A DNA stretch of 64,000 nucleotides. It comes from Paracoccaceae bacterium. GTDB taxonomy: Bacteria; Pseudomonadota; Alphaproteobacteria; Rhodobacterales; Rhodobacteraceae. The notes below the pieces were generated by a model. That model worked only from the letters and a program-made list of their open reading frames with translations. It was not told the origin of the DNA and did not search any database. A program made the position numbers and the translations under genes. Location: assembly GCA_033344815.1 (NCBI GenBank), contig JAWPMR010000001.1, positions 2,094,136 through 2,158,135 of the forward strand. The letters run 5' to 3'. This document shows, piece by piece, positions 17,988-26,842 of this stretch. Each line of letters opens with the position of its first letter. Position 1 is the first letter of the stretch.

Positions 17988-19022
17988 GTGCTCACCGACT
18001 ACCCCCGGCTGCGCGCGATCCTGTTGCGCGTGGCTCAAGCAATCCCCGTGGTGATCGGCGTCGTTGTCATAAGCTTTTTGCTGACACGCGCCCTACCGGG
18101 TGATCCAGCGGTGTACTTTGCCGGGGTGGCCGCCGATGAAGCATCTATTGAACAGGTTCGTATCACATTGGGCCTGGACAAATCGATGGCTCAGCAATTC
18201 GTCATTTACGTCGGAAACCTGCTACAAGGCGACTTGGGTCAATCGTTGTCCAGCGGCAGACCGGTGGCGACCGATCTGGCAAACCGATTGCCCGCCTCTT
18301 TGGAATTGACCCTGACCGCCTTGCTTTTGGCCGTTGTCATTGCTGTTCCGCTGGGCGTACTCGCCGCCACACGCCCCGGCACTTGGGTGGATCATGTATG
18401 CCGGGTTCTGGTGACTGCGGGGGTATCGCTGCCAACGTTTTTTACCGGGATCCTTTTGATTTATATATTTTATTACCTTCTGGGCATAGCCCCGTCACCC
18501 TTGGGTCGGTTGGATTTTATCTATCTGGATCCGGATCATGTGACCGGCTTTTACCTGATAGACGCAGCCCTTATGGGCGATTGGGAAACCTGGCGCGGCG
18601 CGGCGAAACAGCTGATACTGCCCGCCTCTACCTTGGCCCTGTTCACGCTGGCGCCCATTGCACGGATGACGCGGGCTGCGATGCTCACGGCGCTGTCCTC
18701 TGATTTCATCCGGACTGCCCGCGCCGCCGGATTGTCCAGCAGTTTGGTTCTTTACCGCTATGCATTTCGCAACGCACTGCTGCCGGTTGTGACCACCTTG
18801 GGAATGGTCTTTTCCTTTGCCCTTGGCGCGAATGTTCTGGTGGAAAAGGTTTTCGCCTGGCCCGGTATCGGATCTTATGCGGTCGAGGCACTTGTGGTCT
18901 CTGATTATGCTGCTGTTCAAGGGTTTGTGTTGGCCATGGCTCTACTATTTGTGGCACTTAACTTATTGATTGATCTGCTTTATACGGCGATTGACCCTCG
19001 CATCGGGTTTTCGTCCAAATGA
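17988..19022 (+). CDS. ABC transporter permease (DppB type)
   Basis: 344 residues from a GTG start two bases after the binding-protein stop. The DppB N-terminal motif LLRVAQAIPVVIGVVVISF is present, followed by RALPGDPA and a permease loop with RAAGLSSSLVLYRYAFRNAL (the EAA site). Five to six membrane segments. It forms the channel with the DppC-type partner, with which it overlaps by 4 bases (ATGA). Confidence 0.92.
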   Translation: MLTDYPRLRAILLRVAQAIPVVIGVVVISFLLTRALPGDPAVYFAGVAADEASIEQVRITLGLDKSMAQQFVIYVGNLLQGDLGQSLSSGRPVATDLANRLPASLELTLTALLLAVVIAVPLGVLAATRPGTWVDHVCRVLVTAGVSLPTFFTGILLIYIFYYLLGIAPSPLGRLDFIYLDPDHVTGFYLIDAALMGDWETWRGAAKQLILPASTLALFTLAPIARMTRAAMLTALSSDFIRTARAAGLSSSLVLYRYAFRNALLPVVTTLGMVFSFALGANVLVEKVFAWPGIGSYAVEALVVSDYAAVQGFVLAMALLFVALNLLIDLLYTAIDPRIGFSSK

Positions 19023-19897
19023 CAGATATGCTCCAAAAGCCGTCTACTACTGCGGAAGGCAATTTTGCTCATATCCTATATGTTTTGAGGGCCAATCCTG
19101 TCACTTTGGTGGCATTCGGCATGTTTGCATTTCTGATCCTGTCGGCGATCTTTGGCCCGGCACTGGTGCCTTATGATCCTTTGGCAACAAACGCGGCAAC
19201 GGCCCTGCAGCCACCCTCATCAGCGCATTGGTTCGGCACCGATCAAGTTGGGCGCGATGTCTTCAGCCGCGTAATCGTGGCAACCCGGCTGGATTTGTCG
19301 ATTTCGGTTGCAGCAGTGGCTTTGTCCTTTGTCGTCGGCTCCATTCTGGGATGTGTCGCAGGGTATTGGGGCGGCTGGCCCGACATCATTCTGAACCGGT
19401 TTCTCGATACGATCATGGCCTTTCCGCTCTTCGTCCTGGCCATGGGTATCGTGGCCGCTTTGGGCAATACGATTGAGAACATCATTTATGCCACCGCGAT
19501 CATCAATATGCCATTTTATGCCCGTCTGGTGCGCGCCGAGGTCAACATCCGGCGCGATGCGGGGTTCGTGCGCGCCGCCAAACTGGCCGGAAATTCGGAT
19601 CTGCGCGTGTTGGCGACGCAAATTTTTCCAAACGCTTTGCCGCCGATGATGGTCCAGGTCTCGCTCAATCTTGGTTGGGCGATCCTCAATGCCGCAGGGC
19701 TGTCGTTTATCGGGCTGGGCGTCAGCCCACCCACTGCCGAATGGGGTATCATGGTTGCCGAAGGCGCCAACTTCATAGTCTCCGGAGAATGGTGGCTGGC
19801 CGTATTTCCCGGGCTGTGGCTTATGTTTGCGGTGTTCACATTTAACCTTTTGGGCGACGGGCTGCGCGACATTGTCGACCCGCGCAAAAGGACGTAG
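19019..19897 (+). CDS. ABC transporter permease (DppC type)
   Basis: 292 residues. It has the DppC N-terminal arm and first membrane segment, then HWFGTDQVGRDVFSRVI, the hallmark of this permease class. The permease loop is FVRAAKLAGNSDLRVLATQIFPNALPP, here read in two overlapping parts. It ends GDGLRDIVDPRKRT, another DppC signature. The start overlaps the DppB-like stop; the fused ATPase gene begins 5 bp after its own stop. Confidence 0.92.
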   Translation: MTDMLQKPSTTAEGNFAHILYVLRANPVTLVAFGMFAFLILSAIFGPALVPYDPLATNAATALQPPSSAHWFGTDQVGRDVFSRVIVATRLDLSISVAAVALSFVVGSILGCVAGYWGGWPDIILNRFLDTIMAFPLFVLAMGIVAALGNTIENIIYATAIINMPFYARLVRAEVNIRRDAGFVRAAKLAGNSDLRVLATQIFPNALPPMMVQVSLNLGWAILNAAGLSFIGLGVSPPTAEWGIMVAEGANFIVSGEWWLAVFPGLWLMFAVFTFNLLGDGLRDIVDPRKRT

Positions 19898-19902
19898 CCG
19901 CA

Positions 19903-21534
19903 ATGCTTAGCGTCAAAGATCTCTGCGTAAAATTCCAAACCCGGCGTGGCGCAGTAGACGCGGTGCGTGGCATAAGTTTCGAAGTATCCAAAGGCGAGAT
20001 TCTCGGGATTGTCGGAGAAAGCGGGTCAGGCAAATCGGTCACATCTTATGCCTTGATGCGTATTCTTGATGCGGGCGGCACAATTACAGCAGGCGAAGCC
20101 GTCTATTCCGGTGTTGATTTGCGCCGCGCCGCAGAGCGTGACATGCGCAACATTCGCGGGCGCGAAATTTCGATGATTTTTCAGAACCCGCGCGCGGCGC
20201 TTAACCCGATCCGCAAGGTGGGGCATCAAATCGAGGACGTGTTGCGCCAGCATGCCCGCGCGACACGCTACGACGCCCGCATCAAGGCTGTTGAAGCGTT
20301 GAAGGCCGTTCGGATCAATGATCCCGAATCGCGCTATGATGCCTATCCTTTTGAGCTTTCAGGGGGCATGTGTCAGCGGATCGTCTGCGCGCTGGCACTG
20401 GCTTGTGATCCACGCCTTTTGATTGCAGATGAACCGACCACGGGGCTCGATATCACGACTCAAAAGGCAGTCATGGATCTTGTGCGCGACCTGATCCGGG
20501 CGCGTGACATGAGCAGTATACTGATCACCCATGACCTTGGGCTTGCTGCGCAGTATTGTGATCGCATTCTGGTAATGAAGGATGGGGTGATCGTGGAACA
20601 AGGCGATCCCGTGCAGATTTTCAGTGAACCTCAGCATCCATATAGTCGCAAGTTGGTGGATGCCACGCCGCGGATAGGCGCGAGCGTGCGCAGCCTGCTG
20701 CCCCCCGAGGATCGCGCCAGCGAACTGGTGGTAGAAGTAAGCGATCAGCCACTGTTGCAGGTGCGCAATCTGGTGAAGACCTATGCTGGAAAGTCGGGGC
20801 CGGTACAGGCGGTCAAAGGCATTTCTTTCACCATCAATCGGGGCCAATGTGTGGGGTTGGTCGGCGAAAGCGGATGTGGTAAATCCACCACTTCCGAAAT
20901 TCTGGTGCGGTTGCTGGACGCAACAGATGGAGAGATCCTGTTCGAAGGCCAGGACATTGGTGCAACCGCGGCGCGTCGCTTTGCCAGCGATGCGATGCGC
21001 GCGAACATCCAGATGGTATTTCAGGACGCCACAGACAGTTTGAACCCGCGCCATACTGCGCGCCAAACCATTGCGGAGCCTCTGCGACGGCTGGGACATA
21101 TGAGCGGCGCGGCGTTGGCCGCGCGCATAGAGGATCTGGCGCAATTGGTCGGGCTGCCCTTGCCACTGCTGGAGCGGTTTCCACATCAATTGTCGGGCGG
21201 TCAGAAAGCGCGGGTTGGCATTGCCCGTGCTGTTGCGCTCAATCCAAAGTTCCTGATTCTGGATGAGCCCACGGCGGCGCTGGATGTCTCCATTCAGGCT
21301 GTTGTATTGAATCTATTGGTAGATTTACGCGCGAAACTGAACCTAAGTTATCTTTTTGTCAGTCATGATCTGCATGTTGTCCGCTTGTTATGTGACCATG
21401 TGATCGTCATGAAAGACGGTCAGATCGTCGAACAGGGCAGCGCAGAGAACGTCATGTCCAACCCGCAAAGCGCTTACACAAAATCCCTGATCGCAGCGGC
21501 ACCCAAACCGCCACAACGCCGTCAGGCCAGCTGA
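19903..21534 (+). CDS. Fused dipeptide-type ABC ATPase (DppD-DppF in one chain)
   Basis: 543 residues carrying two complete ATPase domains. Domain 1 (about 1-255) has GESGSGKSV, LSGGMCQRIVCALALA and ADEPTTGLD. Domain 2 (about 285-540) has GESGCGKST, LSGGQKARVGIARAVA and LDEPTAALDVSIQ. Peptide importers usually use two separate proteins, but fused versions (YejF/GsiA-like) are known. It completes the importer with the upstream binding protein and permeases and lies 22 bp before allophanate hydrolase. Confidence 0.93.
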   Translation: MLSVKDLCVKFQTRRGAVDAVRGISFEVSKGEILGIVGESGSGKSVTSYALMRILDAGGTITAGEAVYSGVDLRRAAERDMRNIRGREISMIFQNPRAALNPIRKVGHQIEDVLRQHARATRYDARIKAVEALKAVRINDPESRYDAYPFELSGGMCQRIVCALALACDPRLLIADEPTTGLDITTQKAVMDLVRDLIRARDMSSILITHDLGLAAQYCDRILVMKDGVIVEQGDPVQIFSEPQHPYSRKLVDATPRIGASVRSLLPPEDRASELVVEVSDQPLLQVRNLVKTYAGKSGPVQAVKGISFTINRGQCVGLVGESGCGKSTTSEILVRLLDATDGEILFEGQDIGATAARRFASDAMRANIQMVFQDATDSLNPRHTARQTIAEPLRRLGHMSGAALAARIEDLAQLVGLPLPLLERFPHQLSGGQKARVGIARAVALNPKFLILDEPTAALDVSIQAVVLNLLVDLRAKLNLSYLFVSHDLHVVRLLCDHVIVMKDGQIVEQGSAENVMSNPQSAYTKSLIAAAPKPPQRRQAS

Positions 21535-21556
21535 TCCACAATTCGGAGACTCCAAA

Positions 21557-23362
21557 ATGCTCAGCAAACTGCCCTTTACCATGAGCGCCCTGCGGGCCGC
21601 CTATGCTGCCGGAACACGCCCGGCAGACGTCATTGACGAGCTCTTTGCACGACTTGACGCAGTCGGCGATCCGGGCATTTTCATTCATCTGCGCGACAGG
21701 GATGGGTTGCGGGCTGAGGCGGAAGCGTTGGGCGATTTTGATGGGGACAAACCGCTCTGGGGCATCCCCTTTGCTGCCAAGGACAATATCGACGTGGCGG
21801 GGATTGAAACCACAGCCGGCTGCCCCGCCTATGCCTATACCCCTGAGAAAGACGCCTTTGTGATTGCTAAACTGCGCGACGCGGGAGCGATTATGATCGG
21901 GAAGACAAACCTTGATCAATTCGCGACCGGTCTGGTGGGTGTGCGGACGCCCTACGGTGCGCCACTCAACGCTGTCGATCCCGAGATCGTGCCGGGGGGA
22001 TCATCCGGTGGGTCGGGTGTCATCGTCGGGCATGGAATCGTGTCGTTTTCGTTGGGCACGGATACTGCCGGATCAGGCCGGGTACCCGCCGCGCTGAACA
22101 ATATCGTGGGGCTCAAGCCAACGCTGGGCGCCCTTTCAGCCAGCGGTGTTGTGCCAGCCTGTCGCACGCTGGATACGGTGTCGATCTTTGCCCTGACCGT
22201 GGATGACGCCTATGCCGCCTTCGCGGTGGCTCGCGGATTTGATCCAGCCGATGCCTACAGTAAACCCTTGCAACATGCGGCGCTGTCAGAGCCGGAAATG
22301 CCCCTGCGGATCGGGGTGCCGGATGCCGCCTCCATCGAATTTTTCGGGGATGAAGTGCAAAGGGCAGCCTTTGAACGGGATATCGCGATTCTGTGCGCAA
22401 ACGGGGCGGTTATTGAACCCATCGACTTTGAGCCACTCCACGCCATAGCGCGCATGCTCTATGAGGGCGCATGGGTGGCCGAGCGTTACACGGTCATTGA
22501 CGATCTGCTCCGCCGCGATCCGCAAGCCATTCATCCCGTGACACGCAAAATCATCACACACGCAGAAACCATGTCTGCCGCAGATGCATTCCGGGGTATC
22601 TATCGATTGGCAGATTTGAAACGTGCCGCAGAACCAATGTTGGAAGGCCTCGATATGCTCTGTGTGCCCACGATCCCAACGTTTTATTCGGTGGCTGATC
22701 TGGAGGCCGATCCCGTTGCACCCAATTCCAACAATGGCACCTACACAAATTTCGTGAACCTGCTCGACATGTGCGGTATCGCCGTTCCGACAGCGCCGCG
22801 CAGCGATGGCCGACCAGGCAGTGTCACCCTTTTGGCCGGCGCGGGAGGTGACGCGTTGGTGGCTTCCGTTGCACGCGAATTCGAAGTTGACTGCACGCGC
22901 AATTTGGGGGCCACGACGCATCCAGTGACAACACCCGCTCCGTTGCCTGCAGCAGCATCCGACCACATTGATCTCGCTGTTTGCGGTGCGCATATGCGCG
23001 AACTGCCGCTCAATTGGCAGTTGACCGATCTGGGCGCACGGTTTGAGCGCGCCACGCGCTCTTCGCCGGATTATAAATTCTACGCGCTGGCCGGTGGGCC
23101 GCCTGCCAGACCCGGCCTGATATACGCCGAAGGGCCCGGTTCCGGATCCATCGCACTGGAAATCTGGTCGGTGCCCAAAACTGAACTTGGCACGTTTCTG
23201 GCGGGGATCCCGGCCCCGCTCGGCATTGGAACCATTGTGCTTGAAGATGGATCAACTGTGAAAGGCTTCCTATGTGAAACGCGAGGCATAAAAGGTGCCA
23301 AAGACATTACAGCCCTTGGCGACTGGCGCAGCTTCCTTGCCCGTGAAAGCACGCTGGCATGA
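21557..23362 (+). CDS. atzF: Allophanate hydrolase
   Basis: 601 residues, full length for AtzF. The N-terminal amidase-signature domain has the Ser-cisSer-Lys triad at Lys75 (PFAAKDNID), Ser149 (VPGGSSGGSG) and Ser173 (GTDTAGSGRVPA). The C-terminal allophanate-hydrolase domain (about residues 465-600) includes LAVCGAHMRELPLNWQLTDL and KGFLCETRG. It converts allophanate to CO2 and two NH3 in the cytosol. No urea carboxylase is adjacent, so the allophanate probably comes from biuret through the BiuH-like enzyme of the neighbouring operon. Ribosome site CGGAG lies ten bases upstream. Confidence 0.95.
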   Translation: MLSKLPFTMSALRAAYAAGTRPADVIDELFARLDAVGDPGIFIHLRDRDGLRAEAEALGDFDGDKPLWGIPFAAKDNIDVAGIETTAGCPAYAYTPEKDAFVIAKLRDAGAIMIGKTNLDQFATGLVGVRTPYGAPLNAVDPEIVPGGSSGGSGVIVGHGIVSFSLGTDTAGSGRVPAALNNIVGLKPTLGALSASGVVPACRTLDTVSIFALTVDDAYAAFAVARGFDPADAYSKPLQHAALSEPEMPLRIGVPDAASIEFFGDEVQRAAFERDIAILCANGAVIEPIDFEPLHAIARMLYEGAWVAERYTVIDDLLRRDPQAIHPVTRKIITHAETMSAADAFRGIYRLADLKRAAEPMLEGLDMLCVPTIPTFYSVADLEADPVAPNSNNGTYTNFVNLLDMCGIAVPTAPRSDGRPGSVTLLAGAGGDALVASVAREFEVDCTRNLGATTHPVTTPAPLPAAASDHIDLAVCGAHMRELPLNWQLTDLGARFERATRSSPDYKFYALAGGPPARPGLIYAEGPGSGSIALEIWSVPKTELGTFLAGIPAPLGIGTIVLEDGSTVKGFLCETRGIKGAKDITALGDWRSFLARESTLA

Positions 23363-23832
23363 CATCACACGCCGAAGAACGTCTGTTTGAGTTGGGTTTC
23401 GAGTTACCTTCCGACTGGACACCGCGCGGGCAGTTTTTACCGTTTCGAAAGGATGGACTTATTGTCTATCTCTCCGGCCAGATCTGCGAATGGGCGGGAG
23501 AGGTCACACATATCGGCCCTGTCACCGATACCCCGGAAGCCCTTGAAACTGCTCGAACAGCGGCGCAGATTTGCGCGCTGAACCTGCTTTATCGGCTCCG
23601 CGAGGCCTGCGAGGGAGATCTGGATCGAGTAGATGTTGTCCTGCGACTTGGCGGGTTCGTGAATTGTGGCTCCGGGTTTCCGCACAGTCCTGCGGTAATC
23701 AACGGTGCCACTGAAGTTTTCATCGCGGCTTTTGGCGATCAGGGATGGCACGCTCGCACGGCAGTTGGTGTGTCCGGACTGCCGGGCAACGCCTCAGTCG
23801 AGGTAGATGCAATCGTCCGCCTCAAAAGCTGA
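23359..23832 (+). CDS. RidA/YjgF-family protein (Rid subfamily)
   Basis: 157 residues with the RidA fold. Recognisable segments are FRKDGLIVYLSGQICEWAGE, QICALNLLYRLREACEGDLDRV and RTAVGVSGLPGNASVEVDAI. Rid proteins hydrolyse reactive imines/enamines or amidic by-products, and some sit in pyrimidine or s-triazine pathways. The start overlaps the allophanate hydrolase stop (ATGA), so it is part of the same pathway unit. It ends immediately against the convergent amidase gene (stop codons abut at 23832/23833). Confidence 0.9.
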   Translation: MTSHAEERLFELGFELPSDWTPRGQFLPFRKDGLIVYLSGQICEWAGEVTHIGPVTDTPEALETARTAAQICALNLLYRLREACEGDLDRVDVVLRLGGFVNCGSGFPHSPAVINGATEVFIAAFGDQGWHARTAVGVSGLPGNASVEVDAIVRLKS

Positions 23833-25083
23833 CTACCCGGTTGGCAGTTTTGGTGCGGGCAAATCTGGGGCACAAGCCTCAAGCATTCCAGCGAACGCTA
23901 AGAGCCATGCATCCTGTCCCGGATGCGCCGCCAGCATTACCGATCTGGGCCGCCCCAATCCATCCAATCCCCAAGGCAGACACACAAGCGGGCCGCCAAA
24001 AACCGTCCAGGGCGTTAACCAGTCCTGATAGCCAGTCGTGCCATCCATAAGGGGCGGACCCTCGGGTACCGGCAAGGTGATCACAACATCAATCTCCGAC
24101 ATACCTGTCCAGAAGGCGGTCTTTTCCTGCGCCAAAAGCTGTTTGGCCGCCACCAAAGCATCACGCGAAACCGACATCCCCGCCCGAAGCCCTGCCGCAA
24201 ATTTTTGTTTCAGCATTTTCGCCCGCACCCCCCGTAACATACCAGCATGGGCGGTGGCGGCTTCCGAAGTCATGACCACCCGGTGCGCATCTACAATCGC
24301 GTCAACATCTGCTTCAAGCGGATGCGCGGTGAGATGAACCCCGGATCCAGTTGCCGCCAGTTCAGCGTCGCGCAACGCCGCTATGGCATCCTGCTGTGGT
24401 GCGACATCGGTTTTCCACAACCCGCTTGTCGCGGTCACTCGCGCCTTTTCGAGGTTACCAGAATTGGCGCACTCAGGTGACATCGCCTCAAATGCGATCT
24501 GCGCCTTTTCCACAGACCCGGCAATAATGCCGACCGCGTCAAAACTGTGCGCCAAGGGTGTCACACCTTCCATCGATAAAACACCTGCTGAAGGTTTGAA
24601 CCCGACTGCGCCGCAATAGGCGGCCGGACGGCAAAGCGACCCGGCCGTTTGCGTTCCAAGCGCGATATCAACCAGACCGGCGGCCACGGCGGCACCTGAG
24701 CCACTGCTGGAACCTCCGGGTGAACGGCGCAGATCATGGGGATTGCGGCAAGGTGTCGGGTCAGTGAAAGCGAATTCAGTCGTGGTCGTCTTGCCAACAA
24801 TACTTGCACCTGCAGCGCGCAAGGCCGCAACCACAGGAGCGTCACAACTCGCGGGTTTTGCATCCAGGCAAGCGTCGCTCCCGTTGCGGGTGGGCAGTCC
24901 CGCAACATCAATGATATCCTTGATCCCGACTGTCAGACCCGCAAGCGGGCCCGAATGCATGTCGGCCCCCTCTTCGTTTACATCCATGACTGTAACAAAC
25001 GCATGGATATGAGGATCCCATTGATTGATCCTTTGCTTGGCCTGCGCAAGCGGACCGGCGTTCATGTCTGATTTTGTCAGCAT
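23833..25083 (-). CDS. Amidase-signature family amidase
   Basis: 416 residues. Triad: Lys55 (VGIKDIIDV), Ser125 (SPGGSSSGSG) and Ser149 (GTQTAGSL). It is shorter than typical AtzE or GatA (about 450-490). It begins inside the last codons of the nitrile-hydratase alpha gene (ATGCTGA overlap), the usual hydratase-amidase pairing in which the amide product is hydrolysed to acid plus ammonia. Because allophanate hydrolase is next door, a role on 1-carboxybiuret or another urea-derived amide is a real alternative. The physiological substrate is not readable. Confidence 0.88.
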   Translation of the reverse strand: MLTKSDMNAGPLAQAKQRINQWDPHIHAFVTVMDVNEEGADMHSGPLAGLTVGIKDIIDVAGLPTRNGSDACLDAKPASCDAPVVAALRAAGASIVGKTTTTEFAFTDPTPCRNPHDLRRSPGGSSSGSGAAVAAGLVDIALGTQTAGSLCRPAAYCGAVGFKPSAGVLSMEGVTPLAHSFDAVGIIAGSVEKAQIAFEAMSPECANSGNLEKARVTATSGLWKTDVAPQQDAIAALRDAELAATGSGVHLTAHPLEADVDAIVDAHRVVMTSEAATAHAGMLRGVRAKMLKQKFAAGLRAGMSVSRDALVAAKQLLAQEKTAFWTGMSEIDVVITLPVPEGPPLMDGTTGYQDWLTPWTVFGGPLVCLPWGLDGLGRPRSVMLAAHPGQDAWLLAFAGMLEACAPDLPAPKLPTG

Positions 25084-25709
25084 TGTGCAGCGATATTTTT
25101 TGTCACGCCGATCAGATGATCCCGCGAAACCAACGCTTCCAGTTCCACCGGCGCATGTTTTGCCGCGTTCGCTGGTGGTTCTGGCAAGACCAGATACCGC
25201 ATATCCGCATTGCCGTCATGAACAATCAGTTGCATGTCCTTTGGTAGCTCAATTCTAAATTCAGAAAGCACACGGTGTGGCTTACGTACGGAGCGTGCGC
25301 GATACGCCTTGGAATTATAGCATGATGGGGGCTGCCCGAGTATCGACCGAGGATAGCAGGAACATAACGTGCAGGTGATTGAATTATGCAGGGTCGGCGC
25401 GTTTTCAACGACGATGATCCGTGCCTCCGTGACCGGGATATCAAGCGCTTGCACTGCCGCACGGCCGTCTTTGTGAAGGCGCTGTTTATAGTTGGGATCG
25501 GTCCAGGCCTTCGCAACCACCCGGGCCCCCAGACGGATGCCCGGGCTTTCCAGCTTTTCAATTGCCGACGTCACCTCTCGCGCGGTCAAGAGACCCTTTT
25601 TTGAAAGGAACTCCTGCAAGCCATCCACAATGATTTGTGCCTCGATGTTCCCGGCTTCATCTTCCACAGTCAGAGCTTCATGCTGCTTGTGGGTGTGATC
25701 ATGGGGCAT
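25077..25709 (-). CDS. Nitrile hydratase alpha / thiocyanate hydrolase gamma-like subunit (cobalt type)
   Basis: 210 residues with the metal-binding claw C-T-L-C-S-C at Cys113, Cys116 and Cys118 (CTLCSCYPRSILGQPP). Thr in the second position is typical of non-corrin cobalt enzymes. The middle cysteines are normally oxidised post-translationally. The His-rich N-terminus (MPHDHTHKQH) may aid metal handling. The domain continues with YRARSVRKPHRVLSEF. The ribosome site GAGGAGG lies six bases before the ATG. The gene overlaps the beta C-half by 11 bases and the amidase by 7. The reaction is hydration of a nitrile (or thiocyanate). Confidence 0.9.
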   Translation of the reverse strand: MPHDHTHKQHEALTVEDEAGNIEAQIIVDGLQEFLSKKGLLTAREVTSAIEKLESPGIRLGARVVAKAWTDPNYKQRLHKDGRAAVQALDIPVTEARIIVVENAPTLHNSITCTLCSCYPRSILGQPPSCYNSKAYRARSVRKPHRVLSEFRIELPKDMQLIVHDGNADMRYLVLPEPPANAAKHAPVELEALVSRDHLIGVTKNIAAQC

Positions 25710-26001
25710 GTGGGACCTCCTCTGCGGGTGGCAACCGCTGATCGTAGATTTCTAGGACAGGCCGATCTCGTCTCGGGTGCACATCGTCTGGCCAAAGTTG
25801 GGTTTGAGCAAATGTAACGCGATAAAGACCAATGGCCTGTCCCGCGGTATTGCCAACGGCAAGCTCTTCCGGGTGCAAATAGGTTCCGCAGCATTCTTCG
25901 ATACGTCCCACCTGTGTGCGGGTGTAATAAGGAATGCGAACATGTCCTGCCTTTTCGAGTTCAAGCCCTCGCACCGGGTCTCCGGGCGAAAAACGTGTCA
26001 T
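25699..26001 (-). CDS. Nitrile hydratase beta C-terminal half as a separate subunit (ScnA-like)
   Basis: 100 residues from the ATG at 26001, which overlaps the upstream stop as ATGA. It consists of the SH3-like C-terminal domain of nitrile hydratase beta: FSPGDPVRG, HVRIPYYTRTQVGRIEECCG, and ending YRVTFAQTQLWPDD. In ordinary nitrile hydratases this domain is fused to the helical N-half. Here it is a free-standing subunit, as in thiocyanate hydrolase. There is no sign of a recent frameshift, since start, overlap and stop are all clean. Confidence 0.85.
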   Translation of the reverse strand: MTRFSPGDPVRGLELEKAGHVRIPYYTRTQVGRIEECCGTYLHPEELAVGNTAGQAIGLYRVTFAQTQLWPDDVHPRRDRPVLEIYDQRLPPAEEVPHAP

Positions 26002-26366
26002 TGACCGTTGTCGGGATCGGACCACCGCGCGTGAGTCGCGCCGTCGAAATCTCGTCCCGAGACGATCCCTTTTTCAGTCAGGGTATACGTCATTGCTTCC
26101 AGCCGACGCCTGTAAAAGGACAAGCTGTTGTATTTTTTAAGGCCAAAGCTTTCAAAACCACGCTGGACTTCATCCGGAGAAACAATTCTGCCCGTGCAAT
26201 CGCCCAATAGAGTCCTGATGGCCTCAACCTGTTTTTCCCGGTGCATCCAGAGCAGTTCGACCATTGGGATGTCGCCCGCCTGATCTCCGCCGACGTCATG
26301 ATACCTTTGGATCCCTTTTCGTTCGACATTCAAACCCTCTCCATACCCAGAGGATGGTAGCGCCAT
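25998..26366 (-). CDS. Nitrile hydratase beta N-terminal half as a separate subunit (ScnB-like)
   Basis: 122 residues from the ATG at 26366; an upstream extension to 26426 looks non-coding, and a TTG near residue 12 after GGAGAGG is another possible start. It contains RYHDVGGDQAGDIPMVELLW, then an alpha-helical region with GLKKYNSLSFYRRRLEAMTY and TLTEKGIVSG. These match the N-half of nitrile hydratase beta and the ScnB subunit of thiocyanate hydrolase (HDVGG followed by DIP-like residues). It is the first gene of the four-gene unit beta-N, beta-C, alpha, amidase. No dedicated metallochaperone gene (P14K/P15K type) is visible. Confidence 0.75.
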   Translation of the reverse strand: MALPSSGYGEGLNVERKGIQRYHDVGGDQAGDIPMVELLWMHREKQVEAIRTLLGDCTGRIVSPDEVQRGFESFGLKKYNSLSFYRRRLEAMTYTLTEKGIVSGRDFDGATHARWSDPDNGQ

Positions 26367-26842
26367 GCTCAAAGTGCCACTGTTATTTTTGCAGCAAACT
26401 GATGCGAATTTTGCCACAACCTTCAAAGGTCACAGGACGTCGGAAGGTTCCCGACCCGGACAGCGTAAGTTGAACACCGAATTGATGTGGAACTTTTTTT
26501 CGGATTTCCTGCAGAGGTTAGGATGTCAACTTTACCAGCGTTGCCCGAAAAAGCCACAATTTCAAGCAGTTGAGGCGCGCATCGATCAGAGCACTAAGAC
26601 CCATGCACCGCGCGTATCAGCGCAACCCAATGTGGCATCAATGTCTTATCTCAAAATACCTGGCTCGCTTGAAAAGAACAGGGGGCGCGCAGACGCAAAA
26701 ACCCGCTGGGTCGAGGCCACGTTCGACGCCCAGACGACACATCAACCGGAACCAAGTCGCGCGGGCGGCATGGATCACCGGGAGGGCTCACTTTTTCAGA
26801 TGTTTTCAATCGCGGCACGCAGATGCAAGGTACCACACTACT
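26367..26842. other. Intergenic region between the hydratase operon and the RTX gene
   Basis: No open frame here looks like a gene. It must contain the promoter of the hydratase operon (minus strand). A TTTTTGCAGC stretch near 26385-26395 resembles a half of the LysR palindrome at 16261-16283, but it is not a full site. Confidence 0.4.

Noticed and set aside
25998-26001. Split beta subunit as a sequencing frameshift
   Set aside because: The two halves overlap by a clean ATGA with separate starts, and the same split is known in thiocyanate hydrolases, so a real gene boundary is more likely.
25077-26366. Naming the hydratase genes scnB, scnA and scnC
   Set aside because: The subunit organisation matches thiocyanate hydrolase, but nitrile hydration is equally possible; function cannot be fixed from the motifs alone.
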